A stretch of 64,000 bases of DNA from Vibrio vulnificus NBRC 15645 = ATCC 27562 (GTDB taxonomy: Bacteria > Pseudomonadota > Gammaproteobacteria > Enterobacterales > Vibrionaceae): NCBI RefSeq assembly GCF_002224265.1, contig NZ_CP012881.1:1550001-1614000 (forward strand). Direction: 5' to 3'. Shown piece after piece: positions 43,801-51,880 of the stretch. Under the pieces are notes generated by a model. It was not told the DNA's origin. It did no database searches and was given only the letters and a program-made list of their open reading frames with translations. The first letter of the stretch is position 1; the number at the start of each line of letters is the position of its first letter. The position numbers and the translations under genes were made by a program.

Positions 43801-43995
43801 CGAGCCATCAATGAACTGGCGCAGCAAATGGGCAAGCAAACGGTGGCTGAGTTTGTCGAAAACAATGAAATTGTTGTGTTACTGACAGAACTTGGTGTGG
43901 ATTACGCCCAAGGTTACGTGATTGGTTATCCAACGCCATTGGCAGAGCTGGTGGCACAATGGCAGGACGAGTTTACATCGCGAAGTGGGTCTTGA
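40849..43995 (+). CDS. Membrane sensor with periplasmic ABC-substrate-binding domain, two PAS, GGDEF and EAL
   Basis: 1048-residue c-di-GMP enzyme starting at GTG. A signal-like N-terminus precedes a periplasmic ABC_sub_bind-type domain (about 20-310, KNILVVHSYHQGFFWTDSF, SDNVALQLM). One membrane helix lies near 330-350. Two PAS domains follow (about 365-480 and 490-615). The GGDEF domain has intact RLGGDEFAVLL (692-696). The EAL domain has E823-I-L, NLSGHS, LEITETAAM, LDDFGSG and VKIDGIF. Both catalytic sites look usable, so synthesis or breakdown could be switched by the sensed ligand. No separate ABC transporter is adjacent. It sits between asnC and rsmJ. Confidence 0.9.
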   Translation: MRFCFSMLIMLCSFWASAHEKNILVVHSYHQGFFWTDSFQLGLAQTLGERDMALRVLYLDTKRNQSASFLNQLYFLYKTKVEQERFDAIVVSDNVALQLMQRLAEPLSGTPVIFGGINNYTPEMHAGLNATGVIEDIDLLSNVSLIERLQPQAQQIFVVTDHSITGVALRAQVDKFLSRYPEYQQKVQHLVPNTVAELIERVQMLDLNSAVLFWAYYRDADGTLSDDDDWQELNLVSRAPIYMVHDLGLGHGAVGGVIQSGYKQGFATGKVLNQVLDSPAAPLPKVKVVEPDIKLDYQAVARWKLGVEGEPASVLVNKPEPFSVRYAQEIRLYSAVFVMLVLVIVLLVYYLRRIQQSETLARESQSMLESIFDQSLQYIGILDRNGCLVSSNAQLQDLLFFQGVPLDRPLWQHQHWEDASASRLADYFSATEAQLSTFEAEIWSRNLGAMMLEVSLKPLHSVGEQRGEYLFEARDITSRKLMEEKLYKRESNLRNYYEQQPVMMVTLDKNNRIQQVNRFAQQLLGYQPLEMLGHLLQEFYCDTQAMTPRQMLLQPTPALQGVWRREIEYRHQDGSAVWIRENIRPLTESGQILIVGEDISHNKQLARQLEYQAKYDLLTDTFNRNQFDIELKRALREVESHRRVHAMLYIDLDQLKVLNDTAGHDAGDGAIQFCASMLEEVLPHTAILARLGGDEFAVLLKDSNEHTAIGVAKTIIATLSSQPFIWEKVQINLTCSIGIRMIDHTAESPQMVHAQADTACHAAKEQGRNRFKLFSLDSEELQRRQQEMESVNLVHDALANDRLELFAQRIIPLSKECDKMHFEILTRIRDKQGEYLSPAIFMPASERYNIAHLIDEQVVTKTLDWLEARPDALHQLGRCSINLSGHSMGNPEFMAFLLDRLANSVIPCHKICLEITETAAMKNISLAMDFFAQVKALGCLIALDDFGSGLSSFGYLKQLPVDVVKIDGIFVQDMHRNESDHIMVRAINELAQQMGKQTVAEFVENNEIVVLLTELGVDYAQGYVIGYPTPLAELVAQWQDEFTSRSGS

Positions 43996-44104
43996 TTGAA
44001 TGCATCGCCCAGCATAGGGCCGATGGAATCACTACAGTTCCAGCCTTGCTTGCGGTAAACTCGCCAGCCAGTTCCTCATCCATGACGATTTTTCGGAGCA
44101 CCCT

Positions 44105-44884
44105 GTGCAACTACAACTGATTTGTGAAGATGCGGCTTTACAGCCTTATCTCGACGCTATTGCCAGCAAATGGCAACTGACCCACGACGCACACAGCCAT
44201 TTCGCTCTTGTGCTGACGTTCGAGCGTTTGGAGTTGCGTAAGCTTGATGAACCTAAGCTTGGGGCGATTTATGTTGATTTAGCAGGCGGTGCGGTTGCAC
44301 ATCGACGCAAGTTTGGTGGTGGCAAAGGTCAGGCGATTGCCAAAGCAGCGGGGCTCAACAAAGGGGCAACACCGACGGTTTTGGATGGCACGGCAGGGCT
44401 TGGGCGTGATGCGTTTGTCTTAGCCTCGCTTGGGTGCAAGGTGCAGATGGTGGAGCGCAACCCCGTTGTGGCCGCTTTGCTCGACGATGGCTTAACCAGA
44501 GCCAAACAAGATGATGAAATCGGTGCTTGGGTGAGTGAGCGTATGTCACTGCTGCACGCGTCAAGCCACGATGCGCTCGCGGCGTTAGCCAGCGATGCCG
44601 AATTTGTTCGTCCCGATGTGGTCTATCTGGACCCCATGTACCCGCATCCTGAAAACAAAAAGAAAACCGCCTTAGTGAAAAAAGAGATGCGCGTGTTTCA
44701 ATCTTTGGTTGGGGCAGATACCGATGCCGATGCGCTGCTCACGCCTGCGTTAGCATTGGCGACTAAGCGTGTGGTGGTGAAGCGCCCTGACTATGCCGAG
44801 TGGCTCGATGGCGTTAAACCCAGCATGGCGATTGAGACCAAAAAGAACCGTTTTGACGTCTATGTCAACGCGTCGATGAGTTAA
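44105..44884 (+). CDS. rsmJ: 16S rRNA (guanine-1516 N2) methyltransferase
   Basis: 259-residue SAM-dependent methyltransferase (YhiQ family) acting on G1516 of 16S rRNA. Motifs: [22 protein letters not shown] for SAM binding and [25 protein letters not shown] as catalytic and family-specific block. Starts at GTG after CGGAGCA. It follows the sensor gene by 109 bases and is followed by a 9-bp hairpin at 44921-44946 with no clear T-run. Confidence 0.96.
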
Positions 44885-44920
44885 GCGTTTTTCCTTCGAT
44901 CTCTTCCTTTCTTTTCTATT

Positions 44921-44946
44921 GCGCAGAAAGACTCACATTTCTGCGC
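44921..44946. terminator. Hairpin after rsmJ
   Basis: GCGCAGAAA (44921-44929) pairs with TTTCTGCGC (44938-44946). The T-run is poor, so termination is likely but weak. Confidence 0.5.
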
Positions 44947-45041
44947 TTGCCAATTTGCCGTACTCGCTGTATATCTAACTAAGAATTATTATTATTCAAA
45001 TTATCGGTAATGTGCAGGCATGTTTGTGTTGGAGTCGTCGC

Positions 45042-45539
45042 ATGACAAAACGCTTTTGTAAGATGGATAGAAGAGAGATCGCCAGTCAATTGGGTGAAAT
45101 TCACCAGTTGGTTGCGGCGCCCAAATACCTTTGTCGCTCTTGTGCGCGTGCGTCTTCATCGAAAAGTTCGCTGTGTAAGCCACAAGCCATTCCAAGCCTA
45201 AAATCAAAAACCAAACCCTTGGCGGTGAAGGTTGCCACGTTGCCCGAGCAAACGTCGATAGCGGAGAATCAACGTCCACAAACATTGCTGATGGCGGAGT
45301 CGGTGAGTGCGTTTGACATTAATTTGCCATCACTGGGTAAAAAACAACTTAAGCAAGCCAAAAAGGCGCTGAAAAAACAGCGCAAATACCATAAGAAACT
45401 GGCGAAGTTAGCCAAGAAGAAAGTCAAACAGCTGCAAAAGCGTGAGAAGTTGGAAGGAAAACTCAACAAATACAACGGCATTTTACGAGTTTTAAGCCAT
45501 AAACAAGTATTGCAAGGCAGTGCAGAGCAAGTGCATTAA
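45042..45539 (+). CDS. Small Cys-motif, Lys-rich coiled-coil protein of unknown function
   Basis: 165-residue cytoplasmic protein. The ATG at 45042 is preferred because GGAG lies 7 bases before it. An upstream ATG-like start at 45012 has none. Near the N-terminus Y-L-C31-R-S-C34 with Cys45 (SSLCKP) looks like a metal-binding knuckle, with Cys6 a possible fourth ligand. Middle part is Pro/Ser-rich and disordered. Residues about 105-150 are a very basic coiled coil (KKQLKQAKKALKKQRKYHKKLAKLAKKK), suggesting nucleic-acid or ribosome contact. Similar C-x2-C-x10-C proteins occur in vibrios and Shewanella as conserved hypotheticals. No function is assigned. Confidence 0.7.
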   Translation: MTKRFCKMDRREIASQLGEIHQLVAAPKYLCRSCARASSSKSSLCKPQAIPSLKSKTKPLAVKVATLPEQTSIAENQRPQTLLMAESVSAFDINLPSLGKKQLKQAKKALKKQRKYHKKLAKLAKKKVKQLQKREKLEGKLNKYNGILRVLSHKQVLQGSAEQVH

Positions 45540-45561
45540 GCGTGCTTAAGTAAGAATAATG

Positions 45562-45589
45562 ACTCAGCCCACCGAATGGTGGGCTGAGT
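45562..45589. terminator. Hairpin between convergent genes at 45.56 kb
   Basis: ACTCAGCCCACC (45562-45573), loop GAAT, GGTGGGCTGAGT (45578-45589). Perfect 12-bp GC-rich stem with no good T-run on either strand. Confidence 0.65.
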
Positions 45590-45630
45590 GCATGTGGGTC
45601 ATTGAAACGGGTCGCTATGTGAGACAAGGG

Positions 45631-46521
45631 CTAGGCTTGTGATGCTTTGCGAGCAAAGTCGCGCTCAACTTTGGCTTTGACCCAGGTTTCATTCAGCCAC
45701 AGCGAAAACAGAATGACCCCGCCGCCCAATGTTAGGCGCAGCAAATCGACATCGCGATTCCAAATCACGATGTTGACGATAAGCCCAGCAGGCACCAAAG
45801 CGTTGTTCATTACCGCCAAGGCTCCAGCATTCACCAACGTTGCCCCTTTGTTCCAGGCAAAATAGCCCAAGCCAGATGCAATCAGGCCTAAGTAAATCAA
45901 AATGCCCCATTGCAGTTCGGTGGTAGGCAGCTTGCTCGGATTACCCATTAAAGCAAACGCTACCAAGGCCACACACAGCGCGCCAAGGTAGAAGTAGCCA
46001 AATACCGTGTGTTGTGGCAATTCAAGTTGCTCTTTCTCCATGATGTATTTGTAGCCCACTTGGCCAATGGCAAAACAGAGGTTGGCCCCTTGCACCACCA
46101 AAAAGCCCAGCAAGAAGTTCGGATTGATGGTGGCAAACTTGATAAAGACGGCGCCTAATACGGCGATGATGGCCGTCACCAAATACCAAGGAGAGAAACG
46201 CCCGTGCAGCAAATCGTAGATCAGCGTGACGTAGATCGGCGTAAAGACGGTGAACAGCAACACTTCAGGGACAGACAGCAGCAGAAACGATTGGTAATAG
46301 AAGCAGTACATCAAGCCGAGCTGGAAGCCGCCGACCACCATTAATTTACCGATAAGACGCTTGCTGACCCCTTTGAATTTGAGGAAAGGAACAAACACGA
46401 CGCTGGCGAGTGCCACGCGCATCAGCACCGAAAACCAAGAATCCACCTGACCGGCGAGGTAAACGCCAATCAAGCTAAATGAAAATGCCCATAACAGGGT
46501 GACTGCGGAGAGATAAAACAT
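45631..46521 (-). CDS. EamA/DMT-family transporter
   Basis: 296-residue inner-membrane protein with ten predicted helices arranged as two EamA repeats (about 1-135 and 145-285), the drug/metabolite transporter fold. The first repeat includes LLWAFSFSLIGVYLAGQVDSWFSVLMRVALA, and the second LGLIASGLGYFAWNKGATLVNAGALAVMNNALVPAGL. Members export or import amino acids and related metabolites; the substrate cannot be read from sequence. Same strand as uspA upstream, but 65 bases apart with no visible coupling. Confidence 0.85.
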   Translation of the reverse strand: MFYLSAVTLLWAFSFSLIGVYLAGQVDSWFSVLMRVALASVVFVPFLKFKGVSKRLIGKLMVVGGFQLGLMYCFYYQSFLLLSVPEVLLFTVFTPIYVTLIYDLLHGRFSPWYLVTAIIAVLGAVFIKFATINPNFLLGFLVVQGANLCFAIGQVGYKYIMEKEQLELPQHTVFGYFYLGALCVALVAFALMGNPSKLPTTELQWGILIYLGLIASGLGYFAWNKGATLVNAGALAVMNNALVPAGLIVNIVIWNRDVDLLRLTLGGGVILFSLWLNETWVKAKVERDFARKASQA

Positions 46522-46586
46522 AGTGATAACGAGTAAATAACAAATGTCCGCAGTCTACCGATTTGCCGAGAAGGGCAAAAGCAAAA

Positions 46587-47012
46587 TCACTCTTTAAGTG
46601 GTACAACCAACATATCAACCGGAGAGCAGTTGATCAGTTGACGAGTCGAAGAGAGCAGTTTACTCCAAAAATCTTGGTGATGGCCGCACACGAGCAAATC
46701 CACTTGGTACTCACCAATGGTGTCACACAGTTCATTGCTTAAATCGCCGCTGCCGACCAAGGTATGAGTGATCGGGTAGTTGGCGTAATCCGCGAGATTG
46801 CCTAATTGAGTGCGAGACGCTTCCATCGCCTGATGCTGTGCTTCGGCCATGTTGATGTCGATAAGGCCGGTGTACAGCTCGGCATAATTCACATCGATAT
46901 GGATAAAGGATACTTTCGCTTCTAAAGCTTTTGCTAAAGAAACGGCTTTATCGATCAATAGCTTGCTGTCGTCAGAAAGATCAACAGCGACTAATATGTG
47001 TTGATAACTCAT
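46587..47012 (-). CDS. uspA: Universal stress protein A
   Basis: 141-residue cytoplasmic stress protein. It starts MSYQHILVAVDLSDDSKLLIDKAVSLAK behind GGAGAG. An upstream in-frame start to 47117 would overlap the divergent ferritin leader. The glycine ATP-binding pattern of UspFG types is absent (CGHHQDFWSKLLSSTRQLI instead), so it belongs to the non-nucleotide-binding UspA subgroup. Divergent from ftnA. Expression in starvation and stress is known for the family. Confidence 0.95.
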   Translation of the reverse strand: MSYQHILVAVDLSDDSKLLIDKAVSLAKALEAKVSFIHIDVNYAELYTGLIDINMAEAQHQAMEASRTQLGNLADYANYPITHTLVGSGDLSNELCDTIGEYQVDLLVCGHHQDFWSKLLSSTRQLINCSPVDMLVVPLKE

Positions 47013-47179
47013 GGTGTGCTCTCCTTTATCATTTTCCCTCGTGGGTATAGTTAAAACATAGCACTTAGGTGAATAGTTTTTTGCCAAAGGGATCTCAGAT
47101 CCAATTCCATGTAACAAAGAGTTATCGAAATTTTCGTGGTATAGTAGCTCAAAACGGATACAAACAATCAGGAGTCCTC

Positions 47180-47707
47180 ATGCTGTCTCAGACTATGGTC
47201 GAACAATTGAATGCGCAAATTAATCTGGAATTTTTCTCATCCAATCTATACTTACAGATGAGTGCTTGGTGTGAAGATAAAGGATTTGATGGCGCAGCAC
47301 AGTTTTTAAGAGTGCACGCTGTGGAAGAGATGCAACACATGCAACGCCTGTTCACTTACGTCAGCGAGACGGGTGCATTACCGATTCTAGGCGCGATTGC
47401 AGCACCAAAACATGATTTTGCAAGCTTGGGTGAAGTGTTCCGCGAAACATATGAACATGAACAAATGATCACTCAGCAGATTAATAAGCTCGCTCATGGC
47501 GCGTTTACTAGCCAGGATTATTCAACGTTTAACTTCCTGCAGTGGTATGTCGCAGAGCAGCACGAAGAAGAAAAATTGTTCAAAGGGATTTTGGACAAAA
47601 TTGAACTTGTTGGTGAAGATGGTAAAGCTTTGTTCTTCATCGATAAAGATCTGGCACAAATGGCGAAAGAAGGTTCATCTTCAATCATGGATGCTCCAGC
47701 TGCTTAA
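47180..47707 (+). CDS. ftnA: Non-haem ferritin
   Basis: 175-residue iron-storage protein forming 24-subunit shells in the cytoplasm. All ferroxidase residues of E. coli FtnA are in register: Glu17, Glu50, His53, Glu94, Glu126, Gln127 and Glu130. The ATG at 47180 follows AGGAG by 5 bases; the longer frame from 47069 is not real, as its extra residues have no homology. Followed by a short terminator and uspB. No obvious Fur box was found in the 167-base gap to uspA. Confidence 0.96.
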
Positions 47708-47737
47708 CGGAACAGCCAGTTTCCGCTAGCGGGTTAG

Positions 47738-47760
47738 AAAGACGTTGGTCGTCTTTTTCT
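47738..47760 (+). terminator. Terminator after ftnA
   Basis: AAAGACG (47738-47744) pairs with CGTCTTT (47750-47756), followed by TTCTC. A short but typical stem. Confidence 0.65.
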
Positions 47761-47793
47761 CTTGAGCATTGATGAAGATGTAGGGAGGAAAAG

Positions 47794-48117
47794 ATGATTA
47801 ATGGAGATATTATCCTGTTTGCGCTTATGGTGGTGACGGGGGTTAACCTCGCTCGTTATCTCACAGCTCTTCGTTCACTGATTTACATTATGCGTGAAGC
47901 GCATCCACTGTTATATCAACAAGTGGATGGTAATGGATTTTTTACCACTCATGGCAATGTCACCAAACAGGTGCGACTCTACCACTATCTGAAAAGCAAA
48001 GAGTATCACCATCATCACGATGAAGTTTTTACTGGGAAATGCGATCGGGTAAGAGAGTTATTCGTTCTGAGTGTAAGCTTGACCGGTGTGACTTTGTTGG
48101 CTGCATTTCTTCTGTAG
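47794..48117 (+). CDS. uspB: Universal stress protein B
   Basis: 107-residue inner-membrane protein with an N-terminal helix ([20 protein letters not shown]) and a C-terminal helix ([19 protein letters not shown]) around a cytoplasmic His-rich segment (YHHHHDE). E. coli UspB has 111 residues and contributes to ethanol resistance in stationary phase. In E. coli uspA and uspB are divergent neighbours; here ftnA sits between them. GGGAGG precedes the ATG. Confidence 0.93.
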
Positions 48118-48168
48118 CCAGTGCTTGGAAAATAACCCACTTTGCCGTTAGAATAGCGGCGAAAAAGT

Positions 48169-48197
48169 AAGGATGTGCCAACTGCACATCCTTTTTT
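48169..48197 (+). terminator. Terminator after uspB
   Basis: AAGGATGTGC (48169-48178), loop CAACT, GCACATCCTT (48184-48193) and T-run. Confidence 0.9.
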
Positions 48198-48219
48198 ATT
48201 GTCAGAGAGATTTTCCAGC

Positions 48220-49407
48220 ATGAGTAACAAGTTTGATGTGGTGGTAATAGGTGCCGGTGCAGCGGGGTTGATGTGTGCGGCCGAGGCGGGCCGTCGTGGC
48301 CGCAAAGTGTTGGTGCTTGACCACGCGAAAAAGCCAGGACGCAAAATTCTCATCTCCGGTGGTGGCCGTTGTAATTTCACCAACCATGATGTCTCGGCAA
48401 AAAACTACTTGTGCCGTAACCCTCACTTCGTCAAGTCCGCCTTATCTCAGTACAGCAACTGGGACTTCATTTCGATGATCTACAAGTATGGCATCGAGTT
48501 TGAGGAGCGTGATCATGGCCAGTTGTTCTGTCTCGATTCTGCCAAAGATATCGTCAATATGTTGCTGAGTGAGTGCGACCAACCGAATATCGCTCAGCGT
48601 TATCAAGTGCAGCTCACCGAGATTGAGAAAACAGAGCAAGGCTTTGTTCTGCGTGCTGGTTCAGAGGTATTTGAATGCCAATCTCTCGTTGTCGCAACGG
48701 GGGGCTTATCGATGCCAAAACTGGGTGCGACCCCTTATGGCTATAAAATCGCTGAGCAGTTTGGTATTCCGGTGGTACCGACCACCGCAGGTTTAGTGCC
48801 ATTTACGCTGCACAAGCAAGATAAAGAAGACTTTGCAGAGCTCTCGGGAATTGCCATTCCGGCGGAGATCACAGCAGAAGACGGTACGTTGTTTAAAGAA
48901 GCGCTGCTGTTTACCCATCGCGGTTTATCTGGCCCTTCAGTACTGCAAATTTCGTCTTACTGGAAGGCAGGTCAAGCGGTGAGCATTAATCTGGTGCCTG
49001 AGGTGGATGTGCTGGAGCTGCTGCAACGCAATTTGGAAAAACACCCAAATCAGACTTTGAAAAATACCCTAGCGAAAGTGCTGCCAAAACGCTTAGTTGA
49101 AGTGCTTATTGAGCGTAAAGAGTTAACGGATAAGCCACTTAAGCAATTCAATGCCAAAGAGCTACAAGACGTTGTCGAGCATCTGCAGCAGTGGAAAATT
49201 GCGCCCAACGGCACCGAAGGCTACCGCACTGCGGAAGTTACGTTGGGCGGTGTGGACACCGATTACCTGTCCTCAAAAACTATGGAGTGCAAAACCGTTC
49301 CAGGGCTGTACTTTATTGGTGAAGTGATGGATGTGACAGGTTGGCTTGGCGGCTACAATTTCCAGTGGTGCTGGTCGAGCGGCTTTGTCGCGGGGCAGTG
49401 GGTGTAA
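48220..49407 (+). CDS. yhiN: FAD-dependent HI0933/YhiN-family flavoprotein
   Basis: 395-residue protein. N-terminal dinucleotide-binding motif VVVIGAGAAGLMCAAEAGRRGRKVLVLD, then the family marker KILISGGGRCNFTN, and a C-terminal GLYFIGEVMDVTGWLGGYNFQW FAD-contact block. Probably an oxidoreductase with an unknown substrate. The ATG at 48220 gives the family start; an ORF opening at 48175 overlaps the uspB terminator. The gene name is taken from E. coli yhiN, which also lies next to the usp genes there, a conserved neighbourhood. Confidence 0.92.
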   Translation: MSNKFDVVVIGAGAAGLMCAAEAGRRGRKVLVLDHAKKPGRKILISGGGRCNFTNHDVSAKNYLCRNPHFVKSALSQYSNWDFISMIYKYGIEFEERDHGQLFCLDSAKDIVNMLLSECDQPNIAQRYQVQLTEIEKTEQGFVLRAGSEVFECQSLVVATGGLSMPKLGATPYGYKIAEQFGIPVVPTTAGLVPFTLHKQDKEDFAELSGIAIPAEITAEDGTLFKEALLFTHRGLSGPSVLQISSYWKAGQAVSINLVPEVDVLELLQRNLEKHPNQTLKNTLAKVLPKRLVEVLIERKELTDKPLKQFNAKELQDVVEHLQQWKIAPNGTEGYRTAEVTLGGVDTDYLSSKTMECKTVPGLYFIGEVMDVTGWLGGYNFQWCWSSGFVAGQWV

Positions 49408-49428
49408 GCTCAAGGAAACACCAATAAA

Positions 49429-49465
49429 AAAAACAGAGGGACGGTTGAACCGTCCCTCTGTTTTT
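49429..49465. terminator. Bidirectional terminator between yhiN and hemY
   Basis: A 17-bp stem, 49429-49445 with 49449-49465, around loop TGA, with A-run and T-run on either side, between convergent genes. Confidence 0.93.
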
Positions 49466-49482
49466 ACAGGTTGTTTCTTCCA

Positions 49483-50664
49483 TTAGTGACTTTGTATCAG
49501 CGTCAACGCTTTACGCGACACTTCGTGTGCCGCCTTATTGAGGTTTTGCTTCTCAAGCGCATCGGCTAAGAAAGCGTAGTCGGAAACGCTTGAGCGTACT
49601 TTCAATGCTGTTTCAAAGTGCGACTGTGCTTGCGGCCATTTGCCTTCTCGGAAATACAACTGCGCCAGTGCGCTGTGCGCTTCGGCATTTTGGCTGTCAT
49701 TTTTCACGTTCTGCTCTAGCATCACGACCACTGGGTGAACATCACCTAAGTTGAGTTGTGGTAGAAGGGCATACAGCTCTGGCGATGGCGATTTTTTCAG
49801 TGCTTCTTTGATCACGGTGAGTGCTTCGTGGTCAGCTTTACGGCTAATCAACTGTTTGGCAAAGCAGGCCACCAAATGTGGGTCTTGTTTGACTTTGCGT
49901 GGCAGTGTATTCCAGTGTTTGATTAATCCCTCACTGCCTTGCTGCCCAGCAACGTCGGCCAGTAAACCGCACTGAGCTCGTTGGTGCATCTGTTCGGCGT
50001 CTTCCGGGGAGATCAACGCTTGCTTGTTGAGTGTTGGCAAGAGGTCAATCAGAGGTTGCCATAACTTGAGCTCTAGGTAAGTGGTTTTGAGCAAGTTCAG
50101 CACAATCGGATTATTGGGGTAGCGACCTTTGAGAGACTGCAAACTATCAAACGCTTGAGCAAACTCACCCTCTCGTACCAACTGCTTTGAGCGGGTTAGC
50201 TCTACCGCCAAGTAGGCGTTTTCTTGCTCTGCGGCCAATGCTAAGTAGTGATCGCGCTTGGCTTTGTCTCCTTGGCCATCCGCTGCTTCTGAGGCCACTA
50301 AGTAACAAAGCAGTGGCATGTCATGATGGCTTGCCCAGCGTGTCACTTTCTTCTCTGCGCCTTTCCAATCGCCTTCCAGCAACTTGATGATGCCTTCGTT
50401 GGTGTAACGACGAGAGCGGCGCATTTTACGTACGCTAAACCAGTTCCACGTGGTGAAACCGGTATAGAGAACTTTTTTAACTAGGTATTCTAAGCCAAAC
50501 AAACCGGCCAAAGCCGCTACAATGAAAATCACCAAGGTGGTGACACTCATTTCAATCGTGGTGTTGGCAATCGAGATCAGCACATAACCCTGCTGGCCAG
50601 AAAACTGGGTACCGACAAACAGCCCGGCACCAAGCACGACAAAGAGAAAAATCAGACGAATCAT
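49483..50664 (-). CDS. hemY: HemY, TPR membrane protein of the hem operon
   Basis: 393-residue inner-membrane protein with two N-terminal helices (about 1-25 and 40-62) and a cytoplasmic set of tetratricopeptide-like helices (WPQAQSHFETALKVRSSVSDYAFLADALEKQ). It is not the Bacillus HemY oxidase despite the name. It is known from hemCDXY operons and linked to late haem or lipid-A related functions, but its exact role is unsettled. It overlaps hemX by 4 bases and is last in the operon. Confidence 0.93.
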   Translation of the reverse strand: MIRLIFLFVVLGAGLFVGTQFSGQQGYVLISIANTTIEMSVTTLVIFIVAALAGLFGLEYLVKKVLYTGFTTWNWFSVRKMRRSRRYTNEGIIKLLEGDWKGAEKKVTRWASHHDMPLLCYLVASEAADGQGDKAKRDHYLALAAEQENAYLAVELTRSKQLVREGEFAQAFDSLQSLKGRYPNNPIVLNLLKTTYLELKLWQPLIDLLPTLNKQALISPEDAEQMHQRAQCGLLADVAGQQGSEGLIKHWNTLPRKVKQDPHLVACFAKQLISRKADHEALTVIKEALKKSPSPELYALLPQLNLGDVHPVVVMLEQNVKNDSQNAEAHSALAQLYFREGKWPQAQSHFETALKVRSSVSDYAFLADALEKQNLNKAAHEVSRKALTLIQSH

Positions 50665-51866
50665 TGCTGCGCCTCCGTGCTGGTCATGCTAGTGACTTCA
50701 CGGCGTAGACGTTCACGAATCACATCCGCCAATTGATTTTGCGTTTGCAGTTTTACAGGGTATTGCACCTGAATTTTTTGCTCGCTGAGCTGTTTCAACG
50801 ACTGAGTAAACTCTTTCACCGTGTTGTTATCTTGGTTAAAGAACGCTTTCGACCACGCTTCTGCCGTGGTGAGTGAGGTGGTGTAAACTTCCCCTTGTTC
50901 TTGATAGACCGCTTTGATGGCGGTTTCGATTTTCGCTTTGATGTTCTCTTTTAGATAGAAATGCTGCTCTGGGGACAACAATGGAATGACGTTGCCATCG
51001 CGAGTACGGAAGGTAATAAAGTTCTCTGAGAAGGCTTTGAGTGACGCCATTAAGTTGTTTTGCCAGTTGTTGATGTCGTCAGAGACTTGTTGTTTCTCGA
51101 CGGTTTTCGCTTCCGGCAGTATGGCGTTTGCCAATGGCAGTTGGTCGACCTGTTGTTGCAGAGCGGTCAAACGCAGCACTAAGCCATCGCGGTCAATCAG
51201 CGGGATGGTTTTCAGATCGGTAATGTCTTTGGCCATCGCTTTGCGCAGAGGCACGAGGCTTGGATCGTTGAGTGCTGCGATGCGTTGGTCGGCACTTTCC
51301 ATCAAGCTGGTGGCGCTCACTACGTCATGCTCAAGGAACAGTTTTCGCCCCGCCAGTTTGACGAGGTAGTCGGCTTCTGCCAATAACCAATCGTTCGGGC
51401 GACGGCCTTTTATGTCTGCCATCGCGAGCTGAAGGCTTTCGATGCTTTTCTGCTGCTGAGCTAGCACCACTTCTGCTTTGTGAGTGACTTCGGTCGCTTT
51501 GGCGACGGTCTCTTGTTTCACTTGGTTGAGCTCATTGCTCATCGCACTTTGCGTTTGTTGCAACTGATTTTGCAGCGCAGCGATTTGTGCCTGATATTGG
51601 CTGTTTTGCTGTTGAAGCTGGAACGCCACACCACCAGTGCCCAACAAGGCAATGATGATGGCAAGGATACTGAGTTTTTGACTTGGTTTTTTCTGCTCAT
51701 CCTTGGTTGTCGCAGGTGGCGTTTGGGGTGCCACTGTTGGCTCAGGTTGTGAAACGGACGCATTCGTTTCGACTGAGGAAGTCTCGGGAGTGGAGACTTC
51801 AGTGGTTACTGGATCAGAAGTTGTTTCTTCAGGCTTATTTGGCTCGTTATTTTTTTTACTTGTCAT
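50661..51866 (-). CDS. hemX: HemX
   Basis: 401-residue membrane protein, often annotated as uroporphyrinogen-III C-methyltransferase, although the SAM-binding CysG motifs are absent. An N-terminal acidic Thr/Ser/Pro/Glu-rich tail of about 60 residues is followed by one membrane helix (about 68-86, LSILAIIIALLGTGGVAFQL). A Gln-rich coiled coil (QNSQYQAQIAALQNQLQQTQ) and a helical domain come next. It starts 14 bases after the hemD stop. Role in haem synthesis is inferred from position. Confidence 0.92.
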   Translation of the reverse strand: MTSKKNNEPNKPEETTSDPVTTEVSTPETSSVETNASVSQPEPTVAPQTPPATTKDEQKKPSQKLSILAIIIALLGTGGVAFQLQQQNSQYQAQIAALQNQLQQTQSAMSNELNQVKQETVAKATEVTHKAEVVLAQQQKSIESLQLAMADIKGRRPNDWLLAEADYLVKLAGRKLFLEHDVVSATSLMESADQRIAALNDPSLVPLRKAMAKDITDLKTIPLIDRDGLVLRLTALQQQVDQLPLANAILPEAKTVEKQQVSDDINNWQNNLMASLKAFSENFITFRTRDGNVIPLLSPEQHFYLKENIKAKIETAIKAVYQEQGEVYTTSLTTAEAWSKAFFNQDNNTVKEFTQSLKQLSEQKIQVQYPVKLQTQNQLADVIRERLRREVTSMTSTEAQQ

Positions 51867-51880
51867 GAGTTTGTCCTGTG

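Noticed and set aside
50661..51866. HemX as a uroporphyrinogen methyltransferase
   Set aside because: Traditional annotation, but there is no SAM-binding motif; the protein is a membrane-anchored coiled-coil protein.
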